Positions 53,022 to 62,636 are shown, counted from the first letter of the stretch. The stretch: 64,000 bases of DNA from Streptomyces sp. FIT100 (GCF_024584805.1 NZ_CP075715.1:62001-126000); one strand, 5' to 3'. A program made the numbers and translations. The notes: generated by a model not told the origin, from the letters alone.

Positions 53022-53906
53022 TCAGGCTCCGGTGAGGATGACGGAACGGGTGAGGTGGCGCGGGCGGTCCGGGTCGAGGCCGCGCGCCTCGGCGACGGCG
53101 ACCGCGAGGCGCTGGGCGCGTACCAGCTCGGCGAGCGGGTCGAGCCCGCCCGCCACCCACATCCCGCCGGTGGAGTGCACCTCGTCGGCGAGACCGGCCG
53201 GGGCGTCGCCGAGCATCCAGGTGGCGGTGCCACGGCTGGTCACGCTGATGGGACCGTGCCGGTACTCCATCGCCGGGTACGACTCCGCCCAGGACGACGA
53301 CGTCTCCCGCACCTTGAGCGCGGCCTCGGAGGCGAGGCCGACGGTCCAGCCGCGGCCGAGGAAGGTGAACTGCTTGCACTCGGTGAGCCATTCGGGCAGC
53401 GGCTCGGACAGCGCGTCGTGCGCGTCGTCCACGACGGCGTCGCTGTGCAGCCCGGTGTGGGCGCGCAGCAGGGTGAGGGCCGAGGTGGCGAACCGGGTCT
53501 GGACGACGGAGCGCTCGTCGGCGAAGTCGAGCACGAGGACGTCGTCGGCGGCGGTCATGACGGGGGTGGCCGGGTCGGCCGTGACGGCGGTGGTACGGGT
53601 CTTCCCGCGGAGCCTGCCGAGGAGTTCGAGCACCTCGGTGGTGGTGCCGGAGCGGGTGAGCGCGACGACCCGGTCGTAGGCGCGGCCGTCGGGGAACTCG
53701 GAGGCGGCGAACGCGTCCGACTCGCCGTGGCCCGCGCCCTCGCGGAGCGCGGCCGCGGCCTGGCTCATGTAGAGGGAGGTCCCGCAGCCGACGAAGGCCA
53801 CCCGCTCGCCCTTGGCCGGGAGCAGCTCCGCCCGGCTCGCGGCCAGGTCCGCGGCCCGGTTCCAGCAGTCCGGCTGGCTCGCCAGCTCCTCAGCGACATG
53901 GCTCAT
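53022..53906 (-). CDS. SIS-domain sugar isomerase/deaminase (AgaS/GlmS-C-like)
   Basis: 294 aa with two SIS folds: RVAFVGCGTSLYMSQAAAAL and VVALTRSGTTTEVLELL for sugar-phosphate binding in the first; FTFLGRGWTVGLASEAALKVRE and EYRHGPISV in the second. This is the layout of AgaS-type ketosamine isomerases and the isomerase half of GlmS, without the glutaminase. Together with the aldolase it fits galactosamine/tagatose-type sugar phosphate catabolism. Divergent from the DeoR regulator. Confidence 0.85.
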   Translation of the reverse strand: MSHVAEELASQPDCWNRAADLAASRAELLPAKGERVAFVGCGTSLYMSQAAAALREGAGHGESDAFAASEFPDGRAYDRVVALTRSGTTTEVLELLGRLRGKTRTTAVTADPATPVMTAADDVLVLDFADERSVVQTRFATSALTLLRAHTGLHSDAVVDDAHDALSEPLPEWLTECKQFTFLGRGWTVGLASEAALKVRETSSSWAESYPAMEYRHGPISVTSRGTATWMLGDAPAGLADEVHSTGGMWVAGGLDPLAELVRAQRLAVAVAEARGLDPDRPRHLTRSVILTGA

Positions 53907-54068
53907 GTCCGTGGTCCACCCTTCGCGTGCGATGCCTGTCGCCCTGCGCGACAGTCATGCGTGTTTATGCAAAGTAGCGCGAGTTTTCAAACATCTTCAA
54001 GCAAGCACAGGGGAATGACGTGCGCTAGGGTCACGACGGAAAGTCCGAGGAAAGGAAAGGAACCGCCG
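53907..54068. promoter_or_regulatory. Divergent control region between isomerase and DeoR genes
   Basis: 162 bases, AT-richer than surroundings (around 53957-54000). Near-repeated TTTATGCAAAGT and TTTTCAAACATCTTC-type motifs could be DeoR-family sites. GGAAAGGAAAGGAA precedes the DeoR ATG. Confidence 0.5.
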
Positions 54069-54848
54069 ATGTCTCGCGACGCCCGCTGGAAGGCACTCCT
54101 GGAGCTGCTGGTCGAGCAGGGCCGGCTGGACGTCGAGGAGGCGGCGACGGCGCTGGAGGTGTCGGCGGCGACGATCCGGCGCGACTTCGACCAGCTCGCC
54201 GAGCAGCAGATGCTCGTACGCACCCGCGGGGGCGCGGTGGTGCACGGAGTGTCCTACGAACTCCCGCTGCGCTACAAGACCTCGCGGCGCGCGGCGGAGA
54301 AGCAGCGCATCAGCGCGGCCGTCGCCGGGCTGATCTCGCCGGGCGAGGCGGTCGGCTTCACCGGCGGCACCACGACGACGGAGGTCGCCAGGGCACTGGC
54401 GGCCCGCGCCGATCTGGCCAGCGGCTCACCGGCGCTCACAATCGTCACCAACGCGCTCAACATCGCCAACGAGCTGGCGATCCGGCCCCAGTTCAAGATC
54501 GTCGTGACGGGCGGGGTGGCGCGACCGCAGTCGTACGAGCTGATCGGCCCGCTCGCGGACGGCGTGCTCAGCCAGATCACGATGGATGTCGCGGTACTCG
54601 GCGTGGACGCCTTCGACGTGGTCCACGGCGCCGCGGCGCACGACGAGGACGAGGCCGCGATCAACCGGCTGCTGTGCGAGCGGGCCCAACGGGTCGTGGT
54701 GGCGGCGGACTCGACGAAGCTGGCCGCCCGTGCCTTCGCCCGTATCTGCGGCACGGAGCAGGTGGACACGCTGGTGACGGACGCGGCCGTGCCCGACGAG
54801 ACGGCCGCCGCGTTCGAGGAGGCGGGAGTGGCCGTCATCCGGGCCTGA
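54069..54848 (+). CDS. DeoR/GlpR family sugar-responsive repressor
   Basis: 259 aa. N-terminal HTH: RWKALLELLVEQGRLDVEEAATALEVSAATIRRDFDQLAEQQMLVRTRGGAV (canonical DeoR signature). C-terminal ISOCOT-fold sensor: VGFTGGTTTTEVARAL, LTIVTNALNIANELA, LGVDAFDVVHGA and VVVAADSTKLA. It probably represses the divergent isomerase/aldolase operon and is released by a sugar phosphate. Confidence 0.92.
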   Translation: MSRDARWKALLELLVEQGRLDVEEAATALEVSAATIRRDFDQLAEQQMLVRTRGGAVVHGVSYELPLRYKTSRRAAEKQRISAAVAGLISPGEAVGFTGGTTTTEVARALAARADLASGSPALTIVTNALNIANELAIRPQFKIVVTGGVARPQSYELIGPLADGVLSQITMDVAVLGVDAFDVVHGAAAHDEDEAAINRLLCERAQRVVVAADSTKLAARAFARICGTEQVDTLVTDAAVPDETAAAFEEAGVAVIRA

Positions 54849-54896
54849 GCGCCTTCGGCCACGGCGCGCACCGGGTGCAGCGGCTATAACTGGACG

Positions 54897-55259
54897 GTGA
54901 TCATCCATGTGGCGCCGCTCGACGACTGGCTCGCCGTCCCCGAACGCCCGTACGCACCCCGTTCCTTGTCCGCCGAGGGCTTCGTCCACTGCTCCCCCGA
55001 CGAGGAGACGGCGCTCGCCGTCGCCAGCGCCTACTACCGTGACACGCCCGGCCCGTTGATGGCCCTGCTGATCGACGAGAGCAGGCTCCGGGCGACGGTC
55101 CGGTCCGAGCCCGCGGACTCCTCGCCGCCGCCGGGCGTCGCCCCGGGCACGCTCTTCCCGCATGTGTACGGGCCGATCGACCGGGCAGCGGTCGCGGGGC
55201 TGCTGGAAATCCAGCGGGACGCGCAGGGGCGCGCCGTGGGCTTCACGCCCTGGGCCTGA
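54897..55259 (+). CDS. DUF952 family protein
   Basis: 120 aa from a GTG. IIHVAPLDDWLAVPERPYAPRSLSAEGFVHCSPDEET and FPHVYGPIDRAAV are the typical DUF952 segments (a small ADP-ribosyltransferase-like fold whose activity is not established). 48 bases after the DeoR gene, same strand. Confidence 0.85.
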   Translation: MIIHVAPLDDWLAVPERPYAPRSLSAEGFVHCSPDEETALAVASAYYRDTPGPLMALLIDESRLRATVRSEPADSSPPPGVAPGTLFPHVYGPIDRAAVAGLLEIQRDAQGRAVGFTPWA

Positions 55260-55352
55260 AGTCCACGTGCCTGAAGTCCACGTGCCGGATGGACTCGTAC
55301 TGGATGCACTCGTGCTGGATGGACTCGTGCTGGACGGACACATGCTCGTAGG
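55260..55352. repeat. Short tandem repeats after the DUF952 gene
   Basis: CCTGAAGTCCACGTG occurs twice in a row, then a 15-base unit close to CTGGATGGACTCGTG is repeated about four times with changes. No gene is seen; the array lies between convergent genes. Confidence 0.7.
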
Positions 55353-55388
55353 CCATGGGCTCGTACGCCACGGCCCCCGAGCCCCGCG

Positions 55389-56384
55389 CTACCGCTTGCC
55401 TTCCCGCGGGGGCCACCGGGCGCCTGCGCCCGGGGAGAGCTGATCGACCACGTCCGCCAGCTCGACGCATGCCTGTTCGAGCTTTCGGCGGATCGTGGTC
55501 TGCTCGGTCACGATCGCCGACAGCAGCAGGCCGGTCAGCGCGGCGGAGGCGTTGAGCGCCTGGAGGGTGCCCATCACCGCGAGGAGGCTGTGCCCGGCGA
55601 ACGGCCCCACCCCGTCGGTGGCCGCCCAGATCGCCATGACGGACTCGATCAGCACGCACGGCGCGGCGCCGGCCAGCTGGAAGCGCAGCGCCGCCCAGAT
55701 CAGCAGCGGGAAGACGAGGAAGAACATGGGGACATCGGCCCTGGTGGTGAGGAGCGCGACGACGAACGTGCCGCCGAGGAGCAGCACCGCCTCGATCCAG
55801 CGGCCGGGGCGGACTCTCGTGGGCCGGCGGGCGTTGCGGGCGACCAGCAGCAGGGGCGTGATGACGAGGACACCCATGGCATCACCCACCCACCACGCCG
55901 ACCAGACCGGCCAGAAGTCGCTCCGGGAGATCTGACCCGCGAGGGTCAGCACCCCGGTGCCGACGGTCGCGCTGACCATCATCCCGGCGATCGCACCGAG
56001 AAAGACGAGCGCCAGCCCGTCCTTCAGCCGGTCGAGCTCGTTGCGGAACCCCACCCTGCGCAGCATCAGATACGCGAGGACCGGGGCGAGGCAGTTCCCG
56101 GCGAGAACGCCGAAGGCGGAGGGTCCGAGCGGGCCGACGGCCAGGATGGTGAGCACGATGCCGAGGGCGATTCCCGGCCAGATCCGCAGGCCGAACCAGA
56201 GCAGCGCGGCCAGGGCGATCCCCGTGGGCGGCCACAGCGGTGTGACCACAGCACCCTCGACGGGCACTTGGAGCGTCAGTCCCGCACGTCCCGCCACGAA
56301 GTAGAGGAGGGCGACGGTGACCATGAGGACGACGACTGCCCCGATGCGCCGGATCTCCCTGGTGCGGACCACAACACTCATCAC
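55389..56384 (-). CDS. MASE1 domain integral membrane protein
   Basis: 331 aa with about eight transmembrane segments. VTPLWPPTGIALAALLWFGLRIWPGIALGIVLT and VWSAWWVGDAMGVLVITPLLL are MASE1 landmarks. MASE1 is usually the sensor part of a histidine kinase or diguanylate cyclase; here only a short coiled C-terminal tail (LLSAIVTEQTTIRRKLEQACVELADVV) follows, with no output domain. The RsbU-like phosphatase gene immediately upstream on the same strand could be its partner. Start at 56384 or the next ATG at 56381. Confidence 0.85.
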   Translation of the reverse strand: MMSVVVRTREIRRIGAVVVLMVTVALLYFVAGRAGLTLQVPVEGAVVTPLWPPTGIALAALLWFGLRIWPGIALGIVLTILAVGPLGPSAFGVLAGNCLAPVLAYLMLRRVGFRNELDRLKDGLALVFLGAIAGMMVSATVGTGVLTLAGQISRSDFWPVWSAWWVGDAMGVLVITPLLLVARNARRPTRVRPGRWIEAVLLLGGTFVVALLTTRADVPMFFLVFPLLIWAALRFQLAGAAPCVLIESVMAIWAATDGVGPFAGHSLLAVMGTLQALNASAALTGLLLSAIVTEQTTIRRKLEQACVELADVVDQLSPGAGARWPPREGKR

Positions 56385-56459
56385 ACAACGCCGCCCGGCC
56401 CGGCGCCTCCCGAGACGACCGCGGCGGCAGGCCCGGCCACAGCGACCGGGGCGCCCGGT

Positions 56460-57374
56460 TCAGGCGGCCCTCTCCGGGGCGGCCACGTCGTGGCGGAGCA
56501 CGAGAACGGCCGCGTCGTCCGTGTGGTCCGTGTACGCGGCCGCCGTCATCACCTGGGCGGCCAGCTCATCGGCGCAGGCCCCGCTCCGGGCGCCCGAGCG
56601 CACCAGCCGGGTCACCCGGTCGAGCCCCGCGTCGATCGGCACCGTGGGCCCTTCGACCACCCCGTCGGTGACCAGGACGAACGCCCCCTCCTGGGTCAGC
56701 CGGCGCCTGATCACCGGGTACCCCTCGCCCGGCTGGATGCCCAGCGGCAGTCCCCCGGGGTCCTGGGCGGCGCCGCAGCGGCCGTCGGCCGTGGCCCAGA
56801 TGGCGGGTACGTGCCCGGCCCGTGCGCTCTCCAGTACCCAGGTGATCGGGTCGAAGCGGACGAAGGTGCAGGTGGCGAAGAGCTCCCGGCCAACGGAGAC
56901 GAGCAGGTCGTTGGCCCTGCTGAGCACTTCGCCCGGATCGGTGGAGGCCGTGGCGACGGCGCGCAGCCCGATCCGGATCTGCCCCATGAAGGCGGCGGCC
57001 TCGACATCGTGCCCCTGCACGTCCCCGATGGAGAAGCCGAGCGAGCCGTCGGGCATGACGAAGCCGTCGTACCAGTCGCCGCCGATGTCGAGGCCGTTGC
57101 GGGCGGGTGCGTAGCGGGCGGCCGTGCGCAGTCCGGGAAGGGCGGGAAGGGCGGTGGGCAGCGTGTCGCGCTGGAGCGCCTCGGCCAACTCCACCCGGGC
57201 CCGCTGCAGCTCGGCGCTCTCCCGCGCCTGCGCGGTGAGCCGCCCTAGCGTGGTCAGGAGGTCGTCGGCGGTCACCGACCTCGGGGGACGACGCCGCGCC
57301 ATGGACCGCTCCGATGAACCGTTCGATCTACGTCCGATCGCGCCTCTGCGCACCCTGCGGAACTCGTCGCTCAT
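56460..57374 (-). CDS. PP2C-family (SpoIIE/RsbU-type) serine phosphatase
   Basis: 304 aa from the ATG at 57374 (alternative 57302 preceded by GGAG). N-terminal coiled helix (LAEALQRDTLPTALPALPGLRTAARYAPA) then the SpoIIE core: GGDWYDGFVMPDGSLGFSIGDVQGHDVEAAAFMGQIR, ARAGHVPAIWA, PLGIQPGEGYPV, VLVTDGVVEG and HTDDAAVLVLRH, giving the Mg-binding Asp residues. Such enzymes dephosphorylate anti-anti-sigma factors. No HATPase or sensor domain of its own; the MASE1 gene 75 bases downstream could supply sensing. Confidence 0.88.
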   Translation of the reverse strand: MSDEFRRVRRGAIGRRSNGSSERSMARRRPPRSVTADDLLTTLGRLTAQARESAELQRARVELAEALQRDTLPTALPALPGLRTAARYAPARNGLDIGGDWYDGFVMPDGSLGFSIGDVQGHDVEAAAFMGQIRIGLRAVATASTDPGEVLSRANDLLVSVGRELFATCTFVRFDPITWVLESARAGHVPAIWATADGRCGAAQDPGGLPLGIQPGEGYPVIRRRLTQEGAFVLVTDGVVEGPTVPIDAGLDRVTRLVRSGARSGACADELAAQVMTAAAYTDHTDDAAVLVLRHDVAAPERAA

Positions 57375-57492
57375 CCTACTTCCGGGCACTCGGGGCCGCC
57401 TGACGAAGCGGTGCGGGCCCCTTCGCCTACGATCACCACACCGTGGTCACACATCGTGATCCCGGGACAGCGGACGCCAGGAGGCGGCTCAG

Positions 57493-58458
57493 GTGACCAC
57501 GCCCACGGCCGGCAGCGCCGACAGCACGGACCTTGCGGACAGCGATGCCGCGGACGGCACGGACAGCACGGACAGCACGCGGGAGCGCCCCACGGTGGCG
57601 CTGCTCGGCACCGGGATCATGGGCGCGGGAATGGCCCGCAGCATGCTCCGCGCAGGGCTGCCCGTCCGGGCCTGGAACCGGACCCGTGCGAAGGCGGAGG
57701 CCCTCGCCGCCGACGGGGCGTACGTGGCCGCCACGTCCGCGGACGCGGTCACCGGCGCCGGCGTCGTGGTGACCATGCTCAACGACGGACCGCGGGTGCT
57801 GGCGGCGATGCGCGACGCGGCCGGCGGCCTCGCCCCGGGGACGGTGTGGGCCCAGGCGGCCACCGTGGGCGACGCCGCCACGGCCGAACTGGCGGCGTTC
57901 GCCGGGGAGCACGGCCTCACCTTCGTCGACGCGCCGGTCCTCGGCTCCCGGCAGCCCGCCGAGAGCGGTGAACTGCTCGTCCTCGCCGCGGGTCCGGCCG
58001 CCGTCCGCGACGTACTCGGCCCCGTCTTCGACGCGATCGGCCGCCGTACCACGTGGGTCGGCGAGGACGGTTCGACGGCGGCGGCCAGCCGGCTGAAGCT
58101 GGTCCTCAACAGCTGGGTCACCGCCCTGACCCACGCCACCGCCGAGTCGCTCGCCCTCGCCCGCGGCCTCGGCGTCGACCCCCGCCGCTTCCTGGACGCG
58201 ATCGCGGGCGGCGTCCTGGACAACGGCTATCTGCGTGCCAAGGCCGCGCTCATCCTCGGCGACGACTACTCCCCCGACTTCTCCGTCGCCAACGCCCTGA
58301 AGGACTCGCGGCTCATCACCGAGGCCGCCGAGCGCGCCGGGGTCCGGCTGGACGTCGCCCGGGCCGGCGTCGCCCGCTTCGAGCGCGCGGAGCGGGCCGG
58401 GCACGGCGGCAAGGACATGGCCGCCACGTATCTGGCCTCGTTCGACGCGCCGTCCTGA
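57493..58458 (+). CDS. NAD(P)-dependent beta-hydroxyacid dehydrogenase family protein
   Basis: 321 aa from a GTG; the first ~30 residues are a Ser/Asp/Thr-rich low-complexity leader. Rossmann fold VALLGTGIMGAGMARSMLRAGLPVRAWNRT, substrate loop DAPVLGSRQPAESGELLVLAAG, and the catalytic Lys region ASRLKLVLNSWVTALTHATAE. A member of the 3-hydroxyisobutyrate / 6-phosphogluconate dehydrogenase-like group; the substrate cannot be told. Confidence 0.88.
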   Translation: MTTPTAGSADSTDLADSDAADGTDSTDSTRERPTVALLGTGIMGAGMARSMLRAGLPVRAWNRTRAKAEALAADGAYVAATSADAVTGAGVVVTMLNDGPRVLAAMRDAAGGLAPGTVWAQAATVGDAATAELAAFAGEHGLTFVDAPVLGSRQPAESGELLVLAAGPAAVRDVLGPVFDAIGRRTTWVGEDGSTAAASRLKLVLNSWVTALTHATAESLALARGLGVDPRRFLDAIAGGVLDNGYLRAKAALILGDDYSPDFSVANALKDSRLITEAAERAGVRLDVARAGVARFERAERAGHGGKDMAATYLASFDAPS

Positions 58459-58513
58459 CCCGCACGGCGGGGAACTCCGGCCCGTGGGCCCCTCGTTCCC
58501 GTGGGCCCCTCGT

Positions 58514-59389
58514 TCACCCACCAGGCCGGCGCAGGGGGTCCTCCGCCACGAGCCTGCGCCCCACGCGCCGCTCGTGCAGCAGCCGCCCCACGAGCGCGCC
58601 GCCGTAGACGACGAAGCCCACCCCCACCAGCCAGGACTGGAGCACCAGCACCGTCCCGAAGGGGCCGTACGTCACCGCGTTCGCCGCGATCAGCGGTGAG
58701 AAGACGAACTGGGAGAAGATCCGCAGCCCGAGCAGCCCCAGCGCGGTCGCCACCGCCCCGGGTGCCAGTGCTCGCCAGCGGATCCGGCCGCAGAGCAGCA
58801 GCCACTGCGACCACCAGAAGAAGAGGAAGGTGCCGAGCAGGTCCCCTGCGGCGACGAGCACCGTGCCCAGAACAGTGGGCTCCGCCTGGGTGGGGATGGT
58901 GACGAAGGCCAGGAGCGCCGTGATCAGCACGGCGAGCCAGACGACGTGCCGCCACATGGTGTGCCAGCGGGCCGTGGGCAGGTCCCACACCCTTTCGTAG
59001 CCGGTCTGCACGGCCGAGCCGAAGGTCACCCCGAACGCCGCCAGCGCGGCGAGACCGAACGCGGTGGTCTTCTGGAGCGCCTGCCCTGGCCGGCCGAAGA
59101 GCTCCTCGATCTCCTCCTGCGACACCTGCGACACACCGAGGCCCTGGACGAGCCACTTGGCGAAGCCCTGGCCGCTCGGCAGGTCCGCGGCCGCGACGAC
59201 GACGAGGAGGGGCACCAGGGTGAGGAAGCCCAGCGCGGCGAAGCCCATGGCACGGTGCATCAGCTCCATCTCGCGGCCGCGGTTCCAGGCCAGCCCGACG
59301 ACCGACGTCAGCACCAGCCGGTGGAGCCGCGCCAACCAGCGGCCGCGGTGCGCCGAGGCGCCGGCAGGCTCACCGAATCTGAAGGGCAT
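58514..59389 (-). CDS. YihY/virulence factor BrkB family membrane protein
   Basis: 291 aa, six hydrophobic segments. AMGFAALGFLTLVPLLVVVAAADL, FGVTFGSAVQTGYERVWDLP, and WRALAPGAVATALGLLGLRIFSQFVF followed by YGPFGTVLVLQSWLVGVGFVVYGGALV match the YihY/BrkB family. Wrongly called RNase BN in old annotations; role unknown. Confidence 0.88.
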   Translation of the reverse strand: MPFRFGEPAGASAHRGRWLARLHRLVLTSVVGLAWNRGREMELMHRAMGFAALGFLTLVPLLVVVAAADLPSGQGFAKWLVQGLGVSQVSQEEIEELFGRPGQALQKTTAFGLAALAAFGVTFGSAVQTGYERVWDLPTARWHTMWRHVVWLAVLITALLAFVTIPTQAEPTVLGTVLVAAGDLLGTFLFFWWSQWLLLCGRIRWRALAPGAVATALGLLGLRIFSQFVFSPLIAANAVTYGPFGTVLVLQSWLVGVGFVVYGGALVGRLLHERRVGRRLVAEDPLRRPGG

Positions 59390-59561
59390 GTGCCGTGGCT
59401 ACCCGTATGCGTCCCGGGAGCAGTCCCGAGTGCCGCCGAACGGGTGTCCACCGCCGCCCTCGACGACGGCGGCCCGGTCCGCCCGGGGGCCGCCGCCGGC
59501 CCCCCGATCCGGGTGGCGTGCGCGGTCGCCCGAGGGGGCGGCGCAGTGTTAGAACTGGGAC

Positions 59562-62345
59562 ATGATCGGACGTTCCCGCCGGTCCCGGCTGACGGCGGTC
59601 AGACCGCCCGGCCGTCGGCGGTCACGCGATCAGCGCGAGCGGCCGGCGAACCAGCGGCGGGGTCACCGTTCCTTCCTCGGGATGCACACGCTCGCCACCC
59701 AGGTCTTCCTGCTCCAGGCGATCGTGGTGATCCTCCTGGTGATCGCCGCCTCGGTGGCCCTGGTCCTGCAGGCGCGCTCCGACAGCGTGGAGGACGCGGA
59801 GAGCCGTTCGCTCTCCACCGCGGAAACGTTCGCGCACGCCCCCGGCACAGCGGCCGCGCTCAGGACCCCGGATCCGGCCGCGCTCCTGCAGCCCGCCGCG
59901 GACGAGGCGCAGAAGGGCGCGGGCGTCGACTTCATCTCCGTACTGAGCCTCGACGGGATCCGCTACACGGACCCGGAGCGCCATCTCGTCGGCAAGCGCG
60001 TCGACGGCGACATCTCGCGGGCGGTCGCGGGCGAGGCGTACACGGAGATGTTCTCGGGCCGGCCCCGGGACGCGGTCCGCGCCGTGGCGCCGGTCACCGA
60101 CGCCGGCGGGAAGGTGGTCGGGCTGGTCAGCGCCGGGATACAGGTCACGAACGTGGGAGAGCTGCTGGACCAGCAGCTGCCGGTCCTGCTGTGGTCCGCG
60201 GCCGGTGCGCTGGCGCTCGCCACCGGTGGCGCGGCGCTGATCAGCCGGCGGCTCCAGCGGCAGACCCACGGTCTGGCGCCGGCGGAGATGACCCGGATGT
60301 ACGAGCACCACGACGCGGTGCTGCACGCGGTCCGCGAGGGCGTGCTGATCGTCAGCGGTGACGGGCGCCTGGTGCTCGCCAACGACGAGGCGCGCCGCCT
60401 CCTCGACCTGCCGCCCGACGCGGACCGCAAGCCCGTGTCACAGCTGAACCTCGGCCCGGGCATGACCCAGCTGCTGGTCTCCGGCGAGGAGGTCACCGAC
60501 CGGGTGTTCCTCTCGGGCGACCGGCTGCTGGCGGTCAACACCCGGCCCACGGCGCCGTACGGAGGCGTCCCCGGTGTGGTCGCCAGCCTGCGTGACACCA
60601 CCGAGCTGCGGGCGCTGACCGGCCGTGCGGAGATCGCCCGTGAGCGGCTGACGCTGCTGTACGAGGCGGGGATGCGGATCGGTACGACGCTGGACGTGCG
60701 GCGTACGGCGGAGGAGCTGGCGGAGGTCGCCGTCCCTCGCTTCGCCGAGTTCACGACGGTGGAACTGCTCGACCATGTGCTGCACGGGGAGGAGCCGACC
60801 GGCTCGGCGACCGAGATGCGGCGCAGCGCACTGCGCGGCGTGCGCCCCGACCCGCCGCTCCAGCCGGTCGGTGACATGATCCGGTTCGTCATCCCCGCGA
60901 CCCCGATGGCCATGGCGCTCGACAGCGGCCAGGCGGTGCTCGCCCGGGACCTGACCGAGCTGGAGGGCTGGCGGAGCCAGGACCCGGAGGGGGCGCGCAG
61001 GGCGCTCGTGTACGGCATCCGTTCGCTGATCACGGTGCCGCTGCAGGCCCGGGGCGTCGTGCTCGGCATGGCCAATTTCTGGCGGACCTCGGACCAGCCG
61101 CCGTTCGACGAGGACGACGCGTCGTTCGCCGAGGAGCTGGCGGCCCGGTCGGCGGTGGCGATCGACAACGCGCGCCGGTTCACGCGGGAGCACGCGATGG
61201 CCGTGACCCTCCAGCGCAGCCTGCTCCCCCGCGATCTGCCCCAGCAGGACGCGCTGGACGTGGCCTGGCGCTATCTCCCGGCGCAGGCGGGGGTCGGCGG
61301 CGACTGGTTCGACGTCATTCCGCTGCCGGGGCTCCGGGTCGCGCTCGTCGTCGGCGACGTGGTCGGACACGGCATGCATGCGGCGGCGACGATGGGCCGG
61401 CTGCGCACCGCCGTGCTCAACTTCTCCTCCCTCGACCTGCCGCCGGCCGATCTGCTCGCCCACCTCGACGACCTGGTGATCCGCATCGACGCGGACCAGA
61501 GGGCCGAGGACGTCGGCCGCGCCCCGGTGACCGGTGCCACGTGCCTGTACGCGGTGTACGACTCGGTCAGCGGACGCTGTACGTTCGCGCACGCCGGGCA
61601 CGTCCCGCCGGCCGTGATCGATCCGGAGAGCGGAGTGAGGTTTCCGGAGCTGCCGGTGTCCCCGCCGCTGGGTGTCGGCGGGCATCCGTTCGAGGAGACC
61701 GAGCTGGACCTCGCGGAGGGCAGCCGGCTGGTGCTGTTCACCGACGGACTGGTGGAGGACCGGCGCCGGGACATCGACGAGGGGCTCGAACGGCTGCGCT
61801 CGGCGATCTCGCCACCCGGACTGACGCCCGAGCAGACCTGCGTAGCCGTGACGGACGCCCTGCTGCCCGCCACGTCCACCGACGACATCGCGCTGCTGGT
61901 GGCCCGCACCCGGCTGCTGCCGCAGGAGCAGGTGGCCGTCTGGGACGTGCCGCTCGATCCGACGCAGGTCTCCCGGGTACGCGCCGACGCCGCCCGCAAG
62001 GTGTCGGACTGGGGCCTCGACGGCTGCTCGTTCACCACCGAGCTGGTGCTGAGCGAGCTGCTGACCAACGCGCTCCGGTACGGGACCGAGCCCGTCCAGG
62101 CCCGTCTGCTGTACGGGCGCACGCTCGTCTGCGAGGTGTCCGACGGCAGCAACACCTCCCCGCATCTGCGCCGGGCCGCCACGACCGACGAGGGCGGCCG
62201 CGGGCTGTTCCTGGTCGCCCAGTTCGCCCAGCGCTGGGGGACGCGCTATGTCAGCGGCGGGAAGATCATCTGGGCGGAGCTGACGCCGGTCCGTGAGCTC
62301 CCCGACGAGCCGGTGATGGCGTTCGACGACGAGGTGGCCTGGTGA
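59562..62345 (+). CDS. Membrane sensor SpoIIE phosphatase with Cache, PAS, GAF, PP2C and HATPase domains
   Basis: 927 aa. Basic N-terminus, TM1 at about 47-69, extracellular single-Cache domain (DFISVLSLDGIRYTDPERHLVGK) like CitA/DcuS, TM2 at about 200-225. Then PAS (ILIVSGDGRLVLANDEARRLL), GAF (SLITVPLQARGVVLGMANFW), SpoIIE phosphatase (GGDWFDVIPLPGLRVALVVGDVVGHGMHAAATMGRLR; SRLVLFTDGLVEDR) and an RsbW-like HATPase (FTTELVLSELLTNALRYG; GGRGLFLVAQFAQRWG). It can thus both phosphorylate and dephosphorylate anti-anti-sigma partners in response to an extracellular ligand. No cognate regulator is adjacent. Confidence 0.93.
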   Translation: MIGRSRRSRLTAVRPPGRRRSRDQRERPANQRRGHRSFLGMHTLATQVFLLQAIVVILLVIAASVALVLQARSDSVEDAESRSLSTAETFAHAPGTAAALRTPDPAALLQPAADEAQKGAGVDFISVLSLDGIRYTDPERHLVGKRVDGDISRAVAGEAYTEMFSGRPRDAVRAVAPVTDAGGKVVGLVSAGIQVTNVGELLDQQLPVLLWSAAGALALATGGAALISRRLQRQTHGLAPAEMTRMYEHHDAVLHAVREGVLIVSGDGRLVLANDEARRLLDLPPDADRKPVSQLNLGPGMTQLLVSGEEVTDRVFLSGDRLLAVNTRPTAPYGGVPGVVASLRDTTELRALTGRAEIARERLTLLYEAGMRIGTTLDVRRTAEELAEVAVPRFAEFTTVELLDHVLHGEEPTGSATEMRRSALRGVRPDPPLQPVGDMIRFVIPATPMAMALDSGQAVLARDLTELEGWRSQDPEGARRALVYGIRSLITVPLQARGVVLGMANFWRTSDQPPFDEDDASFAEELAARSAVAIDNARRFTREHAMAVTLQRSLLPRDLPQQDALDVAWRYLPAQAGVGGDWFDVIPLPGLRVALVVGDVVGHGMHAAATMGRLRTAVLNFSSLDLPPADLLAHLDDLVIRIDADQRAEDVGRAPVTGATCLYAVYDSVSGRCTFAHAGHVPPAVIDPESGVRFPELPVSPPLGVGGHPFEETELDLAEGSRLVLFTDGLVEDRRRDIDEGLERLRSAISPPGLTPEQTCVAVTDALLPATSTDDIALLVARTRLLPQEQVAVWDVPLDPTQVSRVRADAARKVSDWGLDGCSFTTELVLSELLTNALRYGTEPVQARLLYGRTLVCEVSDGSNTSPHLRRAATTDEGGRGLFLVAQFAQRWGTRYVSGGKIIWAELTPVRELPDEPVMAFDDEVAW

Positions 62346-62369
62346 GCCGTGGCGGGTCGGCCCGGGGCG

Positions 62370-62636
62370 TCACGCCACGGGCCGCGCCTCGACCCCGGCG
62401 GCGGGCTGCTGGTGGCCGCCGCTGGCGAGCATCCGCACCTCGCCGCGGTCGCTGATCTCCGCCTGCACGATGCCGGTGTCGTCGGCGTACACCGGATGGC
62501 CGCCGGGGCCCTTCCGCTCGGTGCGCCGTACGACGACGACGTCCTCGCCCGAGTCGTCCGCCGCGGCTCCGTTGGTGTCGCCGGCGCGCCCGAAGATCAG
62601 TTCGTATGCCGCGTCCGTGTCGCCCTGGCCCATCAC
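62370..62636 (-). CDS. Small DUF6296-like protein
   Basis: 88 aa (ATG at 62636 or 62633). VVVVRRTERKGPGGHPVYADDTGIVQAEISDRGEVRML is a conserved segment I associate with DUF6296, found as small stand-alone Streptomyces proteins of unknown function. Cytosolic, no membrane segment. Confidence 0.65.
   Translation of the reverse strand: MMGQGDTDAAYELIFGRAGDTNGAAADDSGEDVVVVRRTERKGPGGHPVYADDTGIVQAEISDRGEVRMLASGGHQQPAAGVEARPVA

Noticed and set aside
55243..55659. 138-aa minus-strand ORF over the tandem repeats
   Set aside because: Its periodic tail simply reflects the 15-base DNA repeat and its body is off-frame to the MASE1 gene.
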